DNA of 64,000 bases. Source: Terriglobia bacterium (GTDB lineage Bacteria; Acidobacteriota; Terriglobia; Bryobacterales; Bryobacteraceae). The notes beneath the pieces are model-generated. The model was not told the DNA's origin. It did no database searches and saw only the letters and a program-made list of their open reading frames with translations. Both the position numbers and the translations under genes were made by a program. The stretch covers positions 22,558-86,557 of the forward strand of contig JAIQFN010000024.1 in assembly GCA_020073265.1 (NCBI GenBank), written 5' to 3'. Position 1 is the first letter of the stretch, and each line of letters begins with the position of its first letter. Below, one piece after another: positions 9,093 through 19,855 of the stretch.

Positions 9093-9258
9093 AGTGTTGC
9101 CAGGGAACGCCCGCGCGGTCGCGGTTGAATCGGGAGGCCGCGCGCCGGGCACTGGCTTGGCCGCTGCATTGCTAAACTCAAATCGACTCCGACAACCCTG
9201 CCAGGCGTGACGGACTTCAACGGGTCGCGTTGCCGACCTCTCAATCGAGGAGGCTCGA

Positions 9259-11130
9259 GTGGCAGAGGGTGGCAAACACAAGATCGTCATCGTAGAGGAC
9301 GAAGGCCTGATCGCCGCCGATTTGGAGGCGCGCCTTAAGAATGCGGGATATTCCGTGCCTGGCATGGCGGACTCGTCCGAACGGGCCCTCGAAGTAATCC
9401 GCAAAACTTCGCCCGACCTGGTCCTCATGGACATCCGCATCAAAGGGGACGTCGACGGGATCGAAACCGCCGATCAAGTGCGCGAGCAACTCGACATCCC
9501 GGTGGTCTATCTGACTGCGTATGAAGACCAGGGGACCTTGGAGCGCGCCGGCCGGACACAAGCCTTCGGCTATATTAAGAAGCCCATCGCGTCGGCCAGC
9601 CTGCGCGGCTCCATCGAGATGGCCATCTCCAAGCACCGTCACGAACGCATTCTCCGGGCGCAGCGGGACTGGGCCGCCGCCAGCTTCCGGGCGGTGCCCT
9701 ACGCCGTTCTGGTTACCGACGGGCAGGGCCGGGTCGCCTACCTGAATTCCCAAGCCGAAGAGCTCACCGGCTGGACCGTCGACCAGGCCCTGGGCCACCC
9801 CTGTTCGGAACTGCTGCGTCTCTACGATCGCGAGACTGGAGCGCCCATGCAGGATTTCGTGCCGGTGGCCATGCTCCAGGGCGAGACGGTGTCTCTGCCC
9901 GCGGGGATTTGCCTGAAGCGCGACGAAGCGCATAGCTGCGCGATCGAAGGCAGCGTCGCTCCCCGCTGGCGCGAAGGACGCGTCGAAGGTACGGTGATCG
10001 CTCTGCGAGACGTGACGCGATCGGGATTCGACCGCGCGCAGGCCGGGCAGGAAGAGAAGCAGGCAGCGCTGCTGCGCCTGGCCGAGGGGATTTTCCAGCA
10101 ACTTCCCGACTTGAGCCAAGTGGCGGAAGACAGCCCGCGGCTGCTGGAGGCTCTGCCTCCGGACAGCCCGATGCGCGAGGAAGTGGAAACCATCGAGCGA
10201 GCCGCCATCGACGCGTTTCGCGCCACTAGCCGGCTGCGCGCCTTTCTGGAACCGCCGGAAGTCCACCCGGAGCGCGTCGGCATCGACGAGGTGCTGCGGC
10301 GGCTGGAGTCCGCTTGGAAGATGATCGAGCCCCGGCTCAGCCTGATGCTCGGTCCCGGGCCGTTGCTGGTTCAGGCGGATCCCTGGCAGCTCAGCCGGGC
10401 GCTGGTCAGTATCCTGCTGCACGCCCGCGGCAAGATGCGAGCCGACGGCATGCTTGCCATCGAGTTGACCGCCGCTGAACACGAGCCCGTGCTCCAGTCG
10501 GTTCGCATCCGCGTCAGCTATGCAACCGACGATGAAGACGCAGCCTCGATGGCGCGGATATTCGAGCCGTCCTGGTCCGGCGCCTCACAAGATCTGCACA
10601 TCGCCTACCGGCTGGTGAAGAAAATGGGCGGGCTGGTGGCGGCCCGGGTGGAGCGCGGAGACAACGCCGTCTTCGACGTCTATCTCCCGCTGGTGAAAGC
10701 GGCTGCGGCCGCGGCCCCGCTGCCTGAATCGACCCAGCCGGCGATCCTGCTGGTGGACGCCAACGCGGAGGTCCGGCGCGTGCTGCACACCCATTTCGAG
10801 CGGCACGGCTTCAGGCTGCTGGCTACGGCGGGTTGGGAAGAAGCCTGGCTGGTGGCCGAGCTGTACCAGGGCACCATCCCGCTGGTGATCGCGAATCTCG
10901 CGAGCGGCGACGAAAAGCGCGACTGGCTGGCCGAGAAACTGGGCGCCCTTCGGCCGGGAATCCAGGTGCGCTTGCTGAGCGGATATTCCGAGCCATGCCG
11001 GGCGGCCGCGGGCCGGGCGCTCGAGCCGGCGGCCGAGCGCCATCTGACCAAATGGGATCTGCTCGAGTGGGCCAAAGATGCCCTCCCCGGCGGCGCCGAA
11101 AGAGGAGCGCACGATGACCGACGCCATTGA
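9259..11130 (+). CDS. Receiver-PAS-pseudokinase-pseudoreceiver protein, copy 2
   Basis: 623 residues from GTG 9259 behind GAGGAGG. It aligns with copy 1 over its whole length, with the same residue numbers: intact N-terminal receiver (D58 in LVLMDIR, T86, YIKKPI), PAS domain (AVLVTDGQGRVAYLNSQAEE), then a degenerate kinase core. Here the phospho-His region reads GIFQQLPDL with no His at all, the N-box Asn is again His388 (LVSILLHAR), DxGxG is missing, and the C-terminal receiver again has Asn546 (PLVIAN). A conserved RHLTKWDLL-W motif ends both copies. Its last 17 bases overlap the next gene, which suggests coupling to the Rcp1-like receiver. It is probably a phosphate-responsive scaffold. 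Confidence 0.85.
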   Translation: MAEGGKHKIVIVEDEGLIAADLEARLKNAGYSVPGMADSSERALEVIRKTSPDLVLMDIRIKGDVDGIETADQVREQLDIPVVYLTAYEDQGTLERAGRTQAFGYIKKPIASASLRGSIEMAISKHRHERILRAQRDWAAASFRAVPYAVLVTDGQGRVAYLNSQAEELTGWTVDQALGHPCSELLRLYDRETGAPMQDFVPVAMLQGETVSLPAGICLKRDEAHSCAIEGSVAPRWREGRVEGTVIALRDVTRSGFDRAQAGQEEKQAALLRLAEGIFQQLPDLSQVAEDSPRLLEALPPDSPMREEVETIERAAIDAFRATSRLRAFLEPPEVHPERVGIDEVLRRLESAWKMIEPRLSLMLGPGPLLVQADPWQLSRALVSILLHARGKMRADGMLAIELTAAEHEPVLQSVRIRVSYATDDEDAASMARIFEPSWSGASQDLHIAYRLVKKMGGLVAARVERGDNAVFDVYLPLVKAAAAAAPLPESTQPAILLVDANAEVRRVLHTHFERHGFRLLATAGWEEAWLVAELYQGTIPLVIANLASGDEKRDWLAEKLGALRPGIQVRLLSGYSEPCRAAAGRALEPAAERHLTKWDLLEWAKDALPGGAERGAHDDRRH

Positions 11131-11575
11131 GCTGCTATTGGTCGAGGACAATCCCAGCGACGCAGAGTTGACGCTGCACGTTTTGAAGAAGCATAAACTC
11201 GCCAATCGCATCAAGCTGGTTCGCGACGGAGCCGAAGCGCTGGAGTTTCTGTTCGGCGACGAGTCCGGCCAATCAGGGAGTGCCGGAAACGTGCCGAAAG
11301 TGATTCTGCTCGATTTGAAATTGCCCAAGGTGAACGGCCTGGAGGTGCTGGGAAGAGTCAAAGCCGATCCACGCACCAAGAATATCCCGGTGGTGGTGCT
11401 AACGTCGTCGCGCGAAGACCGGGATCTTTTCGTCTGTTACGAGCTGGGCGTCAACAGCTATATCGTCAAGCCGGTCGACTTCGCGCAGTTCACCGAAGCG
11501 GTGCACCAGCTCGGGCTGTATTGGCTTTTGTTCAACGAGAGGCCGCGCCTTCAGGTCGAGCGGGCGGCGACCTGA
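11114..11575 (+). CDS. Single-domain response regulator, Rcp1-like
   Basis: 153 residues from ATG 11114, with AGAGGAG just upstream; the start lies inside the end of the previous gene. It is one receiver domain only: VEDNPSDAELTLHVLKKH, phospho-acceptor Asp in VILLDLKLPKVNG, VVVLTSS, and the Lys in YIVKPVDF. The NPSDAELT signature and the long loop after the first strand are typical of the Rcp1/phytochrome-partner group of single-domain regulators. With no output domain it likely passes phosphate between kinases or binds a target directly. The neighbouring PAS kinase (24 bases downstream) is the best candidate partner. Confidence 0.85.
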   Translation: MTDAIELLLVEDNPSDAELTLHVLKKHKLANRIKLVRDGAEALEFLFGDESGQSGSAGNVPKVILLDLKLPKVNGLEVLGRVKADPRTKNIPVVVLTSSREDRDLFVCYELGVNSYIVKPVDFAQFTEAVHQLGLYWLLFNERPRLQVERAAT

Positions 11576-11598
11576 GGGCTGGCTCGGGAGAGCGGACC

Positions 11599-14256
11599 AT
11601 GGGACAACCTTTTAACATCCTCCAAGCACTTCGCAAGAGCGACGACGGGCGGCTTGGAATCCGATCGCTGGCGGCCCGCTGTCTGGTGGCGATTGCGCTC
11701 GCGGGCGCGGCCCAGGTCGTCCGGATCCCGTTCCATTCGCCGACCACCAGGCCGTTCATCACCTATGCGCCTTTCGTGGTGATGGGCGCGCTGCTGGGCG
11801 GTTTCGGCCCTGGTCTTCTAACCACAGTTTTGTGCACGCTCGAAACGATCTATTTCTCCGTGGAGCCGGTCGGTTCCTTTGCCGTGCAGGATCCAACGCA
11901 ATGGGACGGGATCGGAGCTCTCCTGTTAACCGGTGTGGTCGCGAGCATTCTGGTCGAGCGTCTGAAACGGTCCGACGCGCGGCTGGTGGACGCTCACGGC
12001 AAGACCGGCGCCATCCTGGAGGGCATCTCCGACGGCTTCAACACCTTCGACCGTGAGTGGCGCTACACCTACGTCAACGCGGCGGCGGCGAGGATGCTGG
12101 GCAAGGCGCCGGAAGAATTGCTGGGCAGGACCCTGTGGGAGTTATGGCCGCAGGCTGAGGAATCGCCCTTCGGCGCCGCCTACCGCCGTGCGGTCGCCGC
12201 GAACGTACCGATGCAGGTGGAGTCCTATTACCCCGAACCGCTCAACGCCTGGTTCGAAGTCCGCTGCTACCCATCGCGCGACGGACTGTCGCTGTTCTTT
12301 ACCAACACCACCGAGCGCAGGCGCGCCGAGGAGCGTCTGCGGCTGATGGAATCCGCCATCCTGCAGACCCGCGATGCGGTCTTGATCCTCAAGGTCGCGG
12401 GAGGGGATTCTTGCCGCCCCGAGCCGGTGTTTGTGAATTCTGCTTTCGAGCAGATGACTGGCTTCAGTCTGGAGGACCTGCAGGCGGGATCCCTTACGCT
12501 GCTGTACGGTTCTCGCCTGGACCCGCACTCGATCGAGCGCCCGCGCGCCGGCTGTCCGGTAGGGTGTCCCGACAATATGGAACAGCGCGTCAGCCGCAAG
12601 GACGGATCCGAGTTTTGGGCGGAATTCGATTTCCGTCCGCTGGCCGACGCCCGCGGCGACTACACCCATTGCGTGTGGACTTGCCGCGACATCACCGAAC
12701 GCAAGCAAGCCGCCGAGTCCGCGCGGTTGCTGAGTTCCATCGTGGAGTGTTCCGACGACGCCATCGTCAGCAAGAACCTGGACGGGATCGTCCTGACTTG
12801 GAACCAGGGCGCGGAGCGAATCTACGGCTACTCTTCCGCGGAGATGGTGGGCCGTTCCATGTCCTTGCTGGTCCCGCCCGATCGGCCTGACGAGTTTCCG
12901 GAAATCATGCAGTACCTCAGGCTGGGCCAGAGAATCGAGCATCTGGAAACCGAGCGGATGAAGAAAAACGGCCAGCGCATTTTCGTGTCGCTCACTATCT
13001 CGCCCCTGCGGGATGCGTCCGGCATAGTAGTGGGCGCGTCGGCCATCGCCCGCGACATCACCGGGCGCAAGCAAGCCGAAAAAGCGCTGGAACTGAGCGA
13101 AGAACGTTACCGCTCGCTCGCGCTCGCCACGGCTCAGGTGGTGTGGTCCACCAATCCCCAGGGAGCGGTGGTGGAGGACATCGCCTCCTGGCGCGATTTC
13201 ACCGGCCAGAGTCCGGACGAACTCCGAGGCTGGGGTTGGATCAACGCCATTCACCCCGACGATCGCGAGCGGGCCGTGGAGATTTGCTCGAAAGCGGTGA
13301 AAAACCGCAATTCCTACACCACCGAATACCGCGTCCGCCGCCACGACGGCGAATATCGCTGGATGTCCGTGGGCGGCGTCCCGGTACTCGAAAAGGAGCA
13401 GACCATCCGCGAGTGGGTGGGAACCTGGGCCGATATCACCGACCGCGTGCGAGCCGAGGAAGAAGTGCGCAAGCTCAATGAGACCCTCGAGAAACGCGTG
13501 GTCGAGCGCACCGCCGAACTCGCCGCCGCCAACCAGGAGCTGGAGGCCTTCGCTTATTCGGTCTCCCACGATCTGCGCGCGCCCCTCCGAGCCGTCGACG
13601 GCTTTTCGCGCATTCTGCTGGAAGAGCACGGGCCCGCACTTCCGGCCGAGGCCCAACATTACCTGGGCGTCGTGCGCAAGAACGCCGTCCAGATGGGGAA
13701 TCTGATCGACGATCTGCTGGCATTCTCGCGCTTGAACCGCCAGCCGTTGAGCAAGCGGCCGGTCGATCTGGCCGGCATCGCGCGGCAGGTGATCGAGGAC
13801 CTCGATCCGGAACGGCAAGGGCGACGGATCGAAATTCAGTTGGAAGACTTACCGCACTGCGAGGCAGATCCAGCGTTGCTCCGCCAGGTTCTCGCCAATC
13901 TGCTCTCCAACGCGGTCAAGTATACGCGCTGCCGCGATCGAGCCAGGATCGAAATCGGAGCTTCCGGACCTCCGCGCGGCGGCGCCGTCTACTTCGTTCG
14001 AGACAACGGAGCGGGTTTCGATATGCGCTATGCCGACAAGCTGTTCGGCGTTTTTCAGCGCCTGCATTCCGCCGAGGAGTATGAGGGCACCGGAGTCGGA
14101 TTGGCGATCGTGCACCGGATTGTCACGCGTCACGGCGGGCGTGTCTGGGCTGAAGCGGCGCCGGACAAGGGAGCGACGTTCTATTTCACTTTGCCGGTTG
14201 AAGGCCGCCTCACTCAACCAGACGCCGGCACTCAGGACCGCTTAGTTCATCAATGA
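11599..14256 (+). CDS. Membrane-anchored multi-PAS sensor histidine kinase
   Basis: 885 residues from ATG 11599 with GGGAG upstream. Residues about 20-120 hold four membrane helices of the KdpD/DUF4118 kind (FITYAPFVVMGALLGGFGPG). Four PAS domains follow, roughly 130-245, 250-375, 380-495 and 500-620, with PAC-type ends such as CRDITERKQA and ARDITGRKQA. A coiled coil (KLNETLEKRVVERTAELAA) leads into the HisKA domain with phospho-acceptor H657 (YSVSHDLRAPL). The ATPase domain has an intact N box (NLLSNAVKY), DNGAGFDM and GTGVGLAIV. This is the bacteriophytochrome-like kinase class but without a visible bilin GAF domain. It is the only conventional HisKA kinase in this cluster and could phosphorylate the nearby receivers. 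Confidence 0.88.
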   Translation: MGQPFNILQALRKSDDGRLGIRSLAARCLVAIALAGAAQVVRIPFHSPTTRPFITYAPFVVMGALLGGFGPGLLTTVLCTLETIYFSVEPVGSFAVQDPTQWDGIGALLLTGVVASILVERLKRSDARLVDAHGKTGAILEGISDGFNTFDREWRYTYVNAAAARMLGKAPEELLGRTLWELWPQAEESPFGAAYRRAVAANVPMQVESYYPEPLNAWFEVRCYPSRDGLSLFFTNTTERRRAEERLRLMESAILQTRDAVLILKVAGGDSCRPEPVFVNSAFEQMTGFSLEDLQAGSLTLLYGSRLDPHSIERPRAGCPVGCPDNMEQRVSRKDGSEFWAEFDFRPLADARGDYTHCVWTCRDITERKQAAESARLLSSIVECSDDAIVSKNLDGIVLTWNQGAERIYGYSSAEMVGRSMSLLVPPDRPDEFPEIMQYLRLGQRIEHLETERMKKNGQRIFVSLTISPLRDASGIVVGASAIARDITGRKQAEKALELSEERYRSLALATAQVVWSTNPQGAVVEDIASWRDFTGQSPDELRGWGWINAIHPDDRERAVEICSKAVKNRNSYTTEYRVRRHDGEYRWMSVGGVPVLEKEQTIREWVGTWADITDRVRAEEEVRKLNETLEKRVVERTAELAAANQELEAFAYSVSHDLRAPLRAVDGFSRILLEEHGPALPAEAQHYLGVVRKNAVQMGNLIDDLLAFSRLNRQPLSKRPVDLAGIARQVIEDLDPERQGRRIEIQLEDLPHCEADPALLRQVLANLLSNAVKYTRCRDRARIEIGASGPPRGGAVYFVRDNGAGFDMRYADKLFGVFQRLHSAEEYEGTGVGLAIVHRIVTRHGGRVWAEAAPDKGATFYFTLPVEGRLTQPDAGTQDRLVHQ

Positions 14257-14275
14257 TTCCCGAAGGAGGCCTGCC

Positions 14276-15772
14276 ATGTCGACCAGCATCCGCGTTCTGA
14301 TTCTGGAGGACCGTTCCGAAGACGCCGAGCTGATGGTCCATGAGCTGCGGCGCAATCATTTCGAGCCGGATTGGCGGCGCGTCGACACCGAATCGGAATA
14401 CAACGCCCACCTGGGATGGCGGCCCGATGTCATCCTGTCCGACTACAACATGCCTCTGCTCGACGCGGCTCGCGCCTTGGATCTGTTGCGCGAACTCGAT
14501 CTGGACATTCCCTTCATCGTCGTGTCCGGGGCCATCGGCGAAGACGCGGCCGTGGCGATGATGCGCCGGGGCGCCGCCGACTACCTGTTGAAGGACCGCC
14601 TGGCGCGGCTCGGCCCCGCCGTCCGGCGCGCGCTCGACGAAACCAAACTGCGCGACGAGACTCGCCGGGCCGAGGTCGCCCTGCGCGCCAGCGAGGTCCG
14701 CTTCTATTCCTTCATGAATCACAGCCCGGCGCTGGCCTTCATCAAGGACGCCGAAGGCCGCGTCCTGTACATCAACAACACCTGCGAGCAGATCTGGGGC
14801 ATGACGCTGGCGGATTGCTTTGGCAAGACCAACTACCAGCTCTGGCCGGCCGAAGTTGCTGCACGGCTGCACGCCAATGACGCCACGGTCTTCGAGGGCG
14901 GCCAAGCATCGCAAATGCTGGAACAGTTCTCACCCCCAGGCGGCCGCACGCGGCAGATGCTCACCTTCCGCTTTCCCTTCACCGACGCGGACGGCCGCCG
15001 GCTGCTGGGCGGGGTCTCCATCGACATCAGCGAACAGGTGCGATCCGAGAAGGCCCTGTCGTCCGCGCTGGTCACCAAGGAGCTGCTGCTCAAGGAAGTG
15101 CACCACCGGGTGAAGAACAACCTGCAGATCATCTCCAGTCTGCTTACCATGCAGGCCGAAGCGCTCCAGGATCCGGCCGCCGCCCGCGCGCTCCAGGACA
15201 GCCAGGAACGCGTGCAGTGCATGGCTCTCATCCACGAGCGCTTGAACCGGGACGATGAGCCGGACCGCCTGGATTTTCACGAGTACGTGGAAACGCTGGC
15301 CCGCGACCTGTTCTACTCCTACGGAGTCGATACCGAGCGGATCCGGTTGAGCTTCGAGCTCCAGCCGGTCCTGCTGGGGCTGAACCAAGCCATCCCCTGC
15401 GGGTTGATCCTGAACGAGCTGCTGACCAATTCCTTGAAGTACGCCTTCCCCAACGATCGCGCCGGCCAGATCCTGGTGACGCTGAGTTGCGGCGGCGACG
15501 AGCTGGTAAAACTGACCGTCGCCGACGATGGCGTGGGGCTTCCCGCGGAATTCGACTGGCAGGAGTCCCCCTCGCTCGGACTCAGGATCATGAACATTCT
15601 GGGACGCCAGTTGGACGGGACGGTGCAGCGCGAGGCTGGCGCCGGCGCTGTTTTCTCACTGACATTTCCTAGAACAGCGCTTCCCGAAACCGGCGCGACG
15701 CCTATCGAGGCCCAGACCGCCGCCAAGAAGGCGGGCACTTCCCGCATCAGCAAATTGGGACAAACGGCTTAA
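14276..15772 (+). CDS. Receiver-PAS-HisKA_2 histidine kinase
   Basis: 498 residues from ATG 14276, with GAAGGAGG 9 bases upstream. Residues 5-125 are a receiver (LEDRSEDAELM, Asp in VILSDYNMPLLD, VVSGAIGED, YLLKDRL). Residues about 135-260 are a PAS domain (ALAFIKDAEGRVLYINNT). Residues 265-345 are a HisKA_2 dimerisation domain with H276 in EVHHRVKNNLQII, then an HWE-like ATPase domain (LILNELLTNSLKYAFP, DDGVGLPAEFD, SLGLRIMNIL). This kinase class usually acts in soluble stress or light signalling. The N-terminal receiver suggests it is itself controlled by an upstream kinase, probably the one encoded 19 bases before. It closes the five-gene signalling run. Confidence 0.87.
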   Translation: MSTSIRVLILEDRSEDAELMVHELRRNHFEPDWRRVDTESEYNAHLGWRPDVILSDYNMPLLDAARALDLLRELDLDIPFIVVSGAIGEDAAVAMMRRGAADYLLKDRLARLGPAVRRALDETKLRDETRRAEVALRASEVRFYSFMNHSPALAFIKDAEGRVLYINNTCEQIWGMTLADCFGKTNYQLWPAEVAARLHANDATVFEGGQASQMLEQFSPPGGRTRQMLTFRFPFTDADGRRLLGGVSIDISEQVRSEKALSSALVTKELLLKEVHHRVKNNLQIISSLLTMQAEALQDPAAARALQDSQERVQCMALIHERLNRDDEPDRLDFHEYVETLARDLFYSYGVDTERIRLSFELQPVLLGLNQAIPCGLILNELLTNSLKYAFPNDRAGQILVTLSCGGDELVKLTVADDGVGLPAEFDWQESPSLGLRIMNILGRQLDGTVQREAGAGAVFSLTFPRTALPETGATPIEAQTAAKKAGTSRISKLGQTA

Positions 15773-15890
15773 CGGCTGCGGCGTCCGCTTGCAATCACCG
15801 CCTACGAAAATCTTTATCAACCTTCCCCATTCGTGATTTACAGGAATCACGCAGTCCGGTTCATCAGCACGCGCCGTAACCTTCCCTTAG

Positions 15891-15961
15891 AAGCTTGCTG
15901 AGCGCCGATTCTGAGCCGCGACCGTAAGGGAGTGGTTGCGCGCATCTTTCAGCAGGTTCTT
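15891..15961. repeat. Imperfect intergenic inverted repeat
   Basis: In the 212-base gap between the kinase at 14276 and the gene at 15985, AAGCTTGCTGA at 15891 is roughly mirrored by TCAGCAGG-TTCTT at 15949. Between them lies GAGCCGCGACCGTAAGGGAG (15914-15933). From memory, wording like this recurs between genes in Solibacter-type genomes, so it may be a dispersed repeat. There is no second copy in this window. No gene or riboswitch is seen in the rest of the gap. Confidence 0.3.
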
Positions 15962-15984
15962 AGAGGATCGAAGAGGACCGAAAC

Positions 15985-18369
<2,385 letters not shown>

Positions 18370-18393
18370 CGCACGCACTCCTGCGTGCCGCGC

Positions 18394-19146
18394 TCACACC
18401 AGCTCCACCCGGTCCATCGCCAGAAACTCCTTGATGTGCGGATGCTCGGCCTTCTCCAGATCCTTCACCGCGCCGAAGTAAATCGCCCTCCCCTCGTACA
18501 GAAACACCACCCGATCGGCGACGTTCCGCATCAGCTCCAGATCATGCGTCACCACCACCGCCGTCAGCTTCAACTGGTTCTTCAGCTTGAGCATCAGGTT
18601 GGTTAGGATCCCCGACATGATCGGATCCACCATGGTGGTGGGTTCGTCGTAGAGAATGCATTCCGGCTGCGACGCGATGGCTCGCGCGATGGCGACCGCG
18701 CGCTTATATCCGGTCGAGAGATCCGCCGGGTAGGCATCGCGAAAGTGCAGCAGGTCCACCATGGAGAGCAGCCCATCCACCACGTCTTCCTTGTTCTTCT
18801 CGTCGTAGTCGTCGCGCAGCTCCAGCGAGAACAGGATGTTCTCGGCCACGGTGAGCGAATCGAACAGCGCGCCCGACTGAAACACCATGGTCACTTTCTT
18901 GCGAATCTCGCGCAGTTGCGGCTCCAGGAAGTCCGTGATGTCCTGATAAGACACGAACACCCGCCCCTGGTCGGGCTTCAGGAAACCCATGATGTGGCCC
19001 AAGCTCACGGACTTGCCCACGCCGCTGCGGCCGATGACGGCCAGCGTTTCACCCGCGTCCAGTTCAAAGCTGACATCGACCAAAACAGGATGATCGAACG
19101 TCTTATAAACGTGGCGGAACTCGATGTAGTGCAGTTTTTCAGTCAT
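18394..19146 (-). CDS. MlaF-like ABC transporter ATP-binding protein
   Basis: 250 residues from ATG 19146, which overlaps the mobA stop (ATGA). It is the ATPase of the Mla/MCE-type lipid transport family: Walker A GRSGVGKSV, Q-loop VFQSGALFDSLTV, Walker B ILYDEPTTMVDP with the family's typical Pro, and the H-loop VVVTHDLE. The signature motif, usually LSGGM, reads LSTGYKR, an odd change at a residue that contacts ATP across the dimer. No MlaE permease or MCE protein lies next to it here. In Mla systems this subunit drives phospholipid transport between membranes. Family call is good; partner genes must be elsewhere. Confidence 0.85.
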   Translation of the reverse strand: MTEKLHYIEFRHVYKTFDHPVLVDVSFELDAGETLAVIGRSGVGKSVSLGHIMGFLKPDQGRVFVSYQDITDFLEPQLREIRKKVTMVFQSGALFDSLTVAENILFSLELRDDYDEKNKEDVVDGLLSMVDLLHFRDAYPADLSTGYKRAVAIARAIASQPECILYDEPTTMVDPIMSGILTNLMLKLKNQLKLTAVVVTHDLELMRNVADRVVFLYEGRAIYFGAVKDLEKAEHPHIKEFLAMDRVELV

Positions 19147-19715
19147 CCCGGCTGTCCTTGGACTTCGCTCCATTCGGCTGGCGTGTTGACGTTGGCGAGC
19201 ACATCGGAGGGAAGGGCTACCAGCTCGGCCCCGAGCTCCGGCACTAAGTCTTTCATTTTAAATCGGTTGTCTCGAATCGCCCGATCCAGCACCGGCAGGC
19301 ACAGCCGATGGTAGACGCCGCAAAGCGGCTCCGGCTCCCCGCTCGATCCGGTGGCCAGCACGCAGTTGGCCCGCGATCGGCTGGCCTGCTCGAGCAGAGC
19401 GCGCAAACTGGCTGCCGACAGATTCGGCATGTCGCAGGCCACCACCAGGTTCCAGTCCGTCGCGCTGAGGTTCAGTGCGGTATAGACGCCGCCCAGCGGT
19501 CCGCAGCTTGCAACCTGATCCGGATGAACGGGATAGCCCGCGTTGCCGTAGCGCGCGGGATCGCCCACAATGGCCACCGCGCCGGGCGTCACGGCTTCCT
19601 CCACGATATGCGCGACGTGTTCGAGCAGAGTGGCGCCCCGATAAGGCAGCAAAGCTTTGTCCCGGCCCATCCGAACGCTCCTACCCCCCGCCAGCACAAA
19701 CCCGGAGGCCTCCAT
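19143..19715 (-). CDS. mobA: Molybdenum cofactor guanylyltransferase MobA
   Basis: 190 residues from ATG 19715. MobA attaches GMP to molybdopterin to make the guanine dinucleotide cofactor. The nucleotide-binding signature LAGGRSVRMGRDKALLPY is intact, as are GPLGGVYTAL and CDMPNLS, where the Asp binds magnesium. An upstream in-frame TTG would add residues unlike the family. Length fits MobA. It precedes the MlaF-like ATPase with a 4-base overlap, an unusual pairing. Elsewhere in the window fdhD (32980) also serves a molybdoenzyme, formate dehydrogenase, so this genome makes such enzymes. Confidence 0.9.
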   Translation of the reverse strand: MEASGFVLAGGRSVRMGRDKALLPYRGATLLEHVAHIVEEAVTPGAVAIVGDPARYGNAGYPVHPDQVASCGPLGGVYTALNLSATDWNLVVACDMPNLSAASLRALLEQASRSRANCVLATGSSGEPEPLCGVYHRLCLPVLDRAIRDNRFKMKDLVPELGAELVALPSDVLANVNTPAEWSEVQGQPG

Positions 19716-19811
19716 GAGAGAATGGTAGCATTGGCTTTTCGGGTTGCTTTCTCGAAGCCTTCCAGGGAGGTTCTCCACACGCTCCGCGTTGCGCTAGCCG
19801 GGAACAAAGAT

Positions 19812-19839
19812 TTGCAGATTGGAGAATTCCGGGTATAAT
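19812..19839 (+). promoter_or_regulatory. Sigma70-type promoter of the lytic transglycosylase gene
   Basis: TTGCAG at 19812-19817 and a perfect TATAAT at 19834-19839 are 16 bases apart. The expected transcript start is near 19846, about 10 bases before the ATG at 19856, with AAGAGG as ribosome site. It probably drives both the transglycosylase and the amidase downstream. Confidence 0.7.
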
Positions 19840-19855
19840 CGGATAAAACAAGAGG

